From contig JBFIHZ010000148.1 of assembly GCA_041601535.1 (NCBI GenBank), positions 1 to 9,072 on the forward strand: DNA of 9,072 nt, read 5' to 3'. Positions 6,318 through 9,072 of this stretch are shown here, piece by piece. Source of the stretch: JBFIHZ01 sp041601535. GTDB lineage: Bacteria; Pseudomonadota; Gammaproteobacteria; Xanthomonadales; SZUA-36. The notes beneath the pieces were generated by a model. The model saw only the letters and a program-made list of their open reading frames with translations, was not told where the DNA came from and ran no database searches. The translations under genes were made by a program, and so were the position numbers. The first letter of the stretch is position 1, and every line of letters starts with the position of its first letter.

Positions 6318-6753
6318 GCTCGATTCGATTGATGATGGCCTGCAGGGCCAACATGTAACTTTCACCCTGAAAACCGCTGATCACGCCCAGCGCCACATCA
6401 GAGAAATAGGATTTATGCCGGAACGTCTCGCGGGCGTGTACCGAGGACAGGTGCACCTCCACAAAGGGAATCCTGACGGCCAGAAGCGCATCCCGCAACA
6501 CCACGCTGGTGTGGGTATAGCCGGCCGGGTTGATGATGATGTAGTCCACCCCATCGGCAGCCGCCTGATGCACCACGTCAACCAGGTCGCCTTCACTGTT
6601 TTTCTGTACGTGCCGCAGCTCATGACCACACGCACCAGCGAAGCGGTCAAGATCTTCCATGATTTCCTGCAGTGTCAGATGCCCGTACTGATCCGGCTCC
6701 CTTGCGCCCAATAAATTGAGGTTGGGACCATTGATTACCAAGATGCTGGCCAC
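6313..6753 (-). CDS. aroQ: type II 3-dehydroquinate dehydratase
   Basis: AroQ removes water from 3-dehydroquinate to give 3-dehydroshikimate, the third step of the shikimate pathway, as a soluble dodecamer. I start it at the GTG at 6753-6751, giving 146 residues, the family's usual size, beginning MASILVINGPNLNLLG. An ATG at 6855 would add 34 residues that resemble no part of the family. A weak ribosome site (GAG, 6761-6763 on the minus strand) lies 7 bases before the GTG. Catalytic residues seen in this numbering: R18 in REP, Y23 as general base, N75 in IIINPAGYTHTS, H81, E99 and H101 in VEVHLS, and R112 in FRHKS. The flexible lid lies around residues 18-25, and the KNSEGDLVD block is at 51-59. 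It is first in the aroQ-accB-accC-prmA run, with accB 51 bases downstream. Confidence 0.95.
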   Translation of the reverse strand: MASILVINGPNLNLLGAREPDQYGHLTLQEIMEDLDRFAGACGHELRHVQKNSEGDLVDVVHQAAADGVDYIIINPAGYTHTSVVLRDALLAVRIPFVEVHLSSVHARETFRHKSYFSDVALGVISGFQGESYMLALQAIINRIEP

Positions 6754-6890
6754 TGCGATTCTCGTCTTTCCGGGGGACAGCAAGTCTGCACGACCTAGCC
6801 GCATTTGTCCACCGTTCGCGGCCGTATTGGCGCAGATCGGCACAAGTTGCACCACACAAACCGCTGAATGGAACCGCTGGGAAAGGCCGG

Positions 6891-6918
6891 ATTAAAACGG
6901 GCAACAAGGCTGCTTCAA
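6891..6918 (-). promoter_or_regulatory. candidate promoter of the aroQ-accBC-prmA operon
   Basis: On the minus strand TTGAAG (6918-6913) is followed after 16 bases by TTTAAT (6896-6891), matching the sigma-70 boxes at 4/6 and 5/6. It would leave a leader of about 130 bases before the aroQ GTG, longer than usual. This is a pattern match only. Confidence 0.35.
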
Positions 6919-6944
6919 GCCGTGTAATCTGCCGGCCAATGCAG

Positions 6945-6950
6945 TATATT
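6945..6950 (+). promoter_or_regulatory. candidate -10 box for the fatty acid hydroxylase gene
   Basis: TATATT (5/6 match) ends 10 bases before the first ATG at 6961. No good -35 is found at 17 bases (GTGTAA, 3/6). If this is the real -10, transcription would begin near 6957, making the 6961 ATG nearly leaderless or favouring the ATG at 7021. Confidence 0.3.
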
Positions 6951-6960
6951 CCGCCTGACC

Positions 6961-7614
6961 ATGAAGCACACCAGCCCCGCCATGCCAGACCACCTGATGC
7001 CGCAACGCGGCGAGCTGGTGATGTTTGAAAACAACCGCCTGCTCGAGCGGCTGAGCCGTATCCGACCATCCACCGTGCTCGCGGTGTATGTTCCGGTCGC
7101 GCTGGCCTCATTTTACCTCAGTTTCAAACAGGGTGTCTCGCCGGCTGCCGGCGTCGGATTGCTGCTGGCCGGCATCGTGTTCTGGACGCTGTTTGAGTAC
7201 GCATTCCACCGCTACGTATTTCATTTTTACCCGCGCGGTGAATTCCAGACCCGGCTGCAGTTTGTCATGCATGGGGTGCACCACCAGTACCCCAACGACC
7301 GCGACCGGCTGGTGATGCCGGTCACGGTCAGCATACCCCTGGCCGGCCTGTTACTGGCCTTGTTCTACTGGCTTTTGCAGGAGCGGGCCTGGGCGTTTTT
7401 CAGTGGTTTCGTGGTGGGCTATATCACCTATGACATGATGCACTACGCCATCCACCATGCCGAGCGCTTCAACGCGCCGTTGCTGCGCAAAATCCGCCAG
7501 CACCATCTGGCGCACCACTTCCGCGACACGCGCAAGGGCTTCGGGGTTTCCTCGCCGCTGTGGGATGGGGTGTTCCGTTCAGGCCAGCCATACGGCCCGC
7601 GCACCGAGCAGTAA
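6961..7614 (+). CDS. fatty acid hydroxylase / sterol desaturase family membrane protein
   Basis: A 217-residue integral membrane di-iron protein whose histidine clusters match the C-terminal catalytic part of the FA2H/Scs7 type of fatty acid 2-hydroxylase. EYAFHRYVFH has H83 and H88. HGVHHQYPNDRDRLVMP (104-120) has H104, H107 and H108. YDMMHYAIHH has H161, H165 and H166. HHLAHHF has H181, H182, H185 and H186. GFGVSSPLWDGVF (193-205) completes the family pattern. Hydrophobic stretches at about 38-55, 61-77, 120-138 and 143-160 suggest four membrane segments with the histidines on the cytoplasmic side. No cytochrome b5 domain is present, so the electron donor is unknown. The likely product is a hydroxylated acyl chain in a membrane lipid; the exact substrate is not readable. 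The true start may be the in-frame ATG at 7021 (GGCGAG upstream) rather than 6961. It converges with and overlaps the MAPEG gene by 36 bases. Confidence 0.88.
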   Translation: MKHTSPAMPDHLMPQRGELVMFENNRLLERLSRIRPSTVLAVYVPVALASFYLSFKQGVSPAAGVGLLLAGIVFWTLFEYAFHRYVFHFYPRGEFQTRLQFVMHGVHHQYPNDRDRLVMPVTVSIPLAGLLLALFYWLLQERAWAFFSGFVVGYITYDMMHYAIHHAERFNAPLLRKIRQHHLAHHFRDTRKGFGVSSPLWDGVFRSGQPYGPRTEQ

Positions 7615-7998
7615 CATCAGCAACAGCACCAGCACGCCAATCTTGAATACCCTCAGCCGCGCGGGCACGTAATTGCTGCCGGTATGAATGTACATATGCA
7701 CCAGCCGGGTTGCCACATAGGCCCAGGCCAGCACCAGGGCCAGCGCGCTGACCGCATTCAGTGCCCACAGCATGAAGCACAAAACATAAAACAGCACCGG
7801 GGTCTGAAACTGGTTCTTGATGTTATTGGATACCTGCAACACATCGTCCGGCCAGGCATCGTCGTGCAGGGCGCGCCGCTGCGGGTCAACCGTTCCCTGC
7901 TGCAGCGCGCGGTTCTTGCAGCGAACCAGCAGCACGAAAACCCAAAAGGTCAGCAGCAGCTGGGCCAGGACCGGCCAGAAAATCCATTCGGCATTCAT
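7579..7998 (-). CDS. MAPEG-family membrane protein
   Basis: A 139-residue protein of the MAPEG family (membrane-associated proteins in eicosanoid and glutathione metabolism), small four-helix membrane proteins that in eukaryotes include microsomal glutathione transferases. Hydrophobic segments lie at about 6-26, 66-80, 82-100 and 117-135. The conserved NQFQTPVLFY sits at 62-71. The helix 3 to helix 4 signature R98-L-V-H, H105, SNYVPARLRVFKIG lies at 98-121. Bacterial members are mostly uncharacterised, and glutathione use is not certain. The start is well supported: GGAGG on the minus strand (8006-8010) stands 7 bases before the ATG. It lies 65 bases after the tlpA-like stop on the same strand, so it may share the dsbD-tlpA transcript. 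Its last 36 bases overlap the end of the convergent hydroxylase gene. Confidence 0.88.
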   Translation of the reverse strand: MNAEWIFWPVLAQLLLTFWVFVLLVRCKNRALQQGTVDPQRRALHDDAWPDDVLQVSNNIKNQFQTPVLFYVLCFMLWALNAVSALALVLAWAYVATRLVHMYIHTGSNYVPARLRVFKIGVLVLLLMLLLGARAVWLA

Positions 7999-8063
7999 TC
8001 ACCACCCTCCCGCGTTCAAGGCCCGGACGGGCACTGCGCCATTTTTGTCACATGTCGATTGCG

Positions 8064-8639
8064 TCAGCTGTCGAGCAACTCACTGATCCGCTGTTTGAGC
8101 TCAGCGGCTTCCAGCACGCCCATATAGGTCCAGCGCACCACGCCCTGGCGATCAAGCAACACGCTGTAGGGCAGCGCACCGGAGCGGTTGCCGTACACGC
8201 GCGCCACGGCCATCACATCGGTAGCACCGACCAGCACCGTGTAATCCACGCCCAGTTCCGTGACAAACTCCCGCGCCTGCTGTACATCATCCAGCGCAAT
8301 GCCCACCACTTCAAACCCCTGCGGCTGCAAGGCATCATGCAGGTCCACCAGCATGGGCATTTCTTCACGGCAGGGCGCGCACCAGGTGGCCCAGAAATTC
8401 AGCAATACCACCTGACCGTCAAAATCGCTGGCGGAAATGCGCTCGCCGGTCACGCTGCCCAGTGTGTAATCCGGCCTGCGCTGACCTTCCAGGGACTGGC
8501 CGTCTGCCGGCATTGGGGCCGGCCCGGAGGCGCCCGGCATTGCCGGCGGCTGGCGGTCGAAATAGCGAAACGTCAGTGCGCCGCCAGTGGCGGCCAACAG
8601 CGCGACAGCCAGCAGCACCAGAGCCTGGGTACGGTTCAT
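8064..8639 (-). CDS. TlpA/ResA-like membrane-anchored thiol-disulfide protein
   Basis: A 191-residue thioredoxin-fold protein of the TlpA/ResA/AhpC-TSA group, probably facing the periplasm. The N-terminus MNRTQALVLLAVALLAATGG (1-20) is an uncleaved signal anchor or signal peptide with no lipobox Cys. A Pro/Gly/Ala linker at about 31-50 follows. The fold starts with RPDYTLGSVTGERISASDF (55-73), then the active site NFWATWCAPCREEMP at 81-95 with C87 and C90, and the cis-proline at P157 in ALPYSVLLD. These proteins usually keep a partner's cysteines reduced, for example in cytochrome c maturation, and draw electrons from DsbD or CcdA. The neighbouring dsbD, 40 bases upstream on the same strand, fits this. 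No strong ribosome site is visible before the ATG. The specific client is unknown. Confidence 0.92.
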   Translation of the reverse strand: MNRTQALVLLAVALLAATGGALTFRYFDRQPPAMPGASGPAPMPADGQSLEGQRRPDYTLGSVTGERISASDFDGQVVLLNFWATWCAPCREEMPMLVDLHDALQPQGFEVVGIALDDVQQAREFVTELGVDYTVLVGATDVMAVARVYGNRSGALPYSVLLDRQGVVRWTYMGVLEAAELKQRISELLDS

Positions 8640-8679
8640 AATGGCCCGGCTGCGCTGCAGCCGTGCTTGCAGGACTTCA

Positions 8680-9072
8680 TCATTGCGCCTCCAGCACGCC
8701 TTCCAGGTGCTGACTGAACTCTTCCGGCGTGAAGTAACCCACCAGTCTCCAGTCTTTCATTTCCACGCCATTGCGATCAAAAAACAGGATGGCCGGCGGG
8801 CCGATGATGCCGTACTGCCGCATCAGCGCCTGATCGACCTTGTCGTGTTGGGTCACATCGGCCTGCAGCGGCTGCATTCGCGACAGCAGGCTCTGCACCT
8901 CGGCCGCCGGAAAGGTATTGCGCTCCATGCGAATGCATTCCACGCACCAGTCGGCATAAAAATCCAGCATCGCGCCCTTGCCGCTGGCGGCCGCCTGCTG
9001 CAGCGACTGATCCAGGTCCTGCAGCGATTTGATGCGGCGGAATTCAATATGCTCAGCCGCTGCGCCCGCTGC
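8680..9072 (-). CDS. dsbD: thiol:disulfide interchange protein DsbD, C-terminal domain (5' end beyond window)
   Basis: DsbD moves electrons from cytoplasmic thioredoxin across the inner membrane to periplasmic disulfide proteins. The window shows the last 130 codons, open to the right edge and in frame with no start needed. Residues are numbered within the fragment. HIEFRRIKSLQDLDQSL (8-24) leads into the gamma domain thioredoxin fold. The active site is FYADWCVECIRME (38-50) with C43 and C46, then QADVTQHD (70-77) and GIIGPPAILFF (88-98) with a cis-proline at about 93. These match the E. coli DsbD C-terminus (KTVDELNQAL ... YADWCVACK ... NVLGLPTILFF). The active site reads CVEC instead of CVAC. 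The eight-helix beta domain and N-terminal alpha domain would lie beyond the window. A membrane-anchored TlpA-like gene follows 40 bases downstream. Confidence 0.93.
   Translation of the reverse strand, partial: AAGAAAEHIEFRRIKSLQDLDQSLQQAAASGKGAMLDFYADWCVECIRMERNTFPAAEVQSLLSRMQPLQADVTQHDKVDQALMRQYGIIGPPAILFFDRNGVEMKDWRLVGYFTPEEFSQHLEGVLEAQ

Larger units (their letters stand above)
6754..6960. other. divergent aroQ/hydroxylase intergenic region
   Basis: A 207-base gap between aroQ (minus) and the fatty acid hydroxylase gene (plus). It holds a candidate promoter for each direction, listed separately. I see no other strong repeat or structure. Confidence 0.5.

Noticed and set aside
8021..8032. 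GCCC-GGAC-GGGC hairpin between the TlpA-like and MAPEG genes as a terminator
   Set aside because: The stem is only 4-5 bp and no T-tract follows on the minus strand.
8052..8717. 221-codon plus-strand frame opposite the TlpA-like gene
   Set aside because: The minus strand has WCAPC, a cis-proline and a signal anchor; the plus frame has no domain.
1..9072. CRISPR arrays, tRNA or rRNA genes, insertion sequences, phage or defence genes
   Set aside because: No spaced direct repeats, cloverleaf-like or rRNA sequence, transposase or integrase motifs were seen; nearly all sequence is accounted for by the listed genes.

Overview
The window reads as a piece of a GC-rich gammaproteobacterial chromosome. 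The main evidence is a minus-strand block in the order dsbD (end) - tlpA-like - [insert] - aroQ - accB - accC - prmA. The aroQ-accB-accC-prmA order, often with dsbD upstream, is a known gammaproteobacterial arrangement. The PpaA-type pyrophosphatase, AccB, AccC and DsbD proteins also resemble their gammaproteobacterial homologues. The genus cannot be named from the sequence. I see no mobile element, tRNA, rRNA or CRISPR.

Layout, left to right. (1) Positions 1-165, minus: the N-terminal 55 codons of thymidine kinase, cut by the window edge, divergent from (2) inorganic pyrophosphatase ppa (377-925, plus). (3) 1021-1944 and 2013-2807, plus: a class I SAM methyltransferase followed by a CE4/NodB-type deacetylase-like protein. 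Neither can be named, and together they are the least explained part of the window. (4) 2868-3434, minus: a small COG4627-like methyltransferase lying just after prmA, where dusB-fis or a DUF3426 gene often sits in relatives. (5) 3496-6753, minus: prmA, accC, accB and aroQ, tightly spaced. (6) 6961-7614, plus, and 7579-7998, minus: a fatty-acid-hydroxylase-family membrane protein and a MAPEG-family membrane protein. They converge, overlap by 36 bases, and lie between the redox genes and aroQ. (7) 8064-8639 and 8680-9072 (edge), minus: a TlpA/ResA-like membrane-anchored thioredoxin and the C-terminal domain of DsbD.

How they fit together. AccB and AccC are two of the four acetyl-CoA carboxylase parts that make malonyl-CoA for fatty acids. 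AroQ is the third step of the shikimate pathway, and PrmA methylates ribosomal protein L11. DsbD carries reducing power across the inner membrane, and the adjacent TlpA-like protein is a plausible recipient. The inserted hydroxylase and MAPEG proteins are both membrane proteins of lipid or thiol chemistry, but a functional link to their neighbours is only inference.

Most of the window is ordinary housekeeping sequence. The points worth a second look are the methyltransferase/deacetylase pair with its chain of tiny ATGA-linked ORFs, the two-gene insertion into a conserved neighbourhood, two intercistronic inverted repeats in the aroQ-acc-prmA transcript, and several start-codon corrections.
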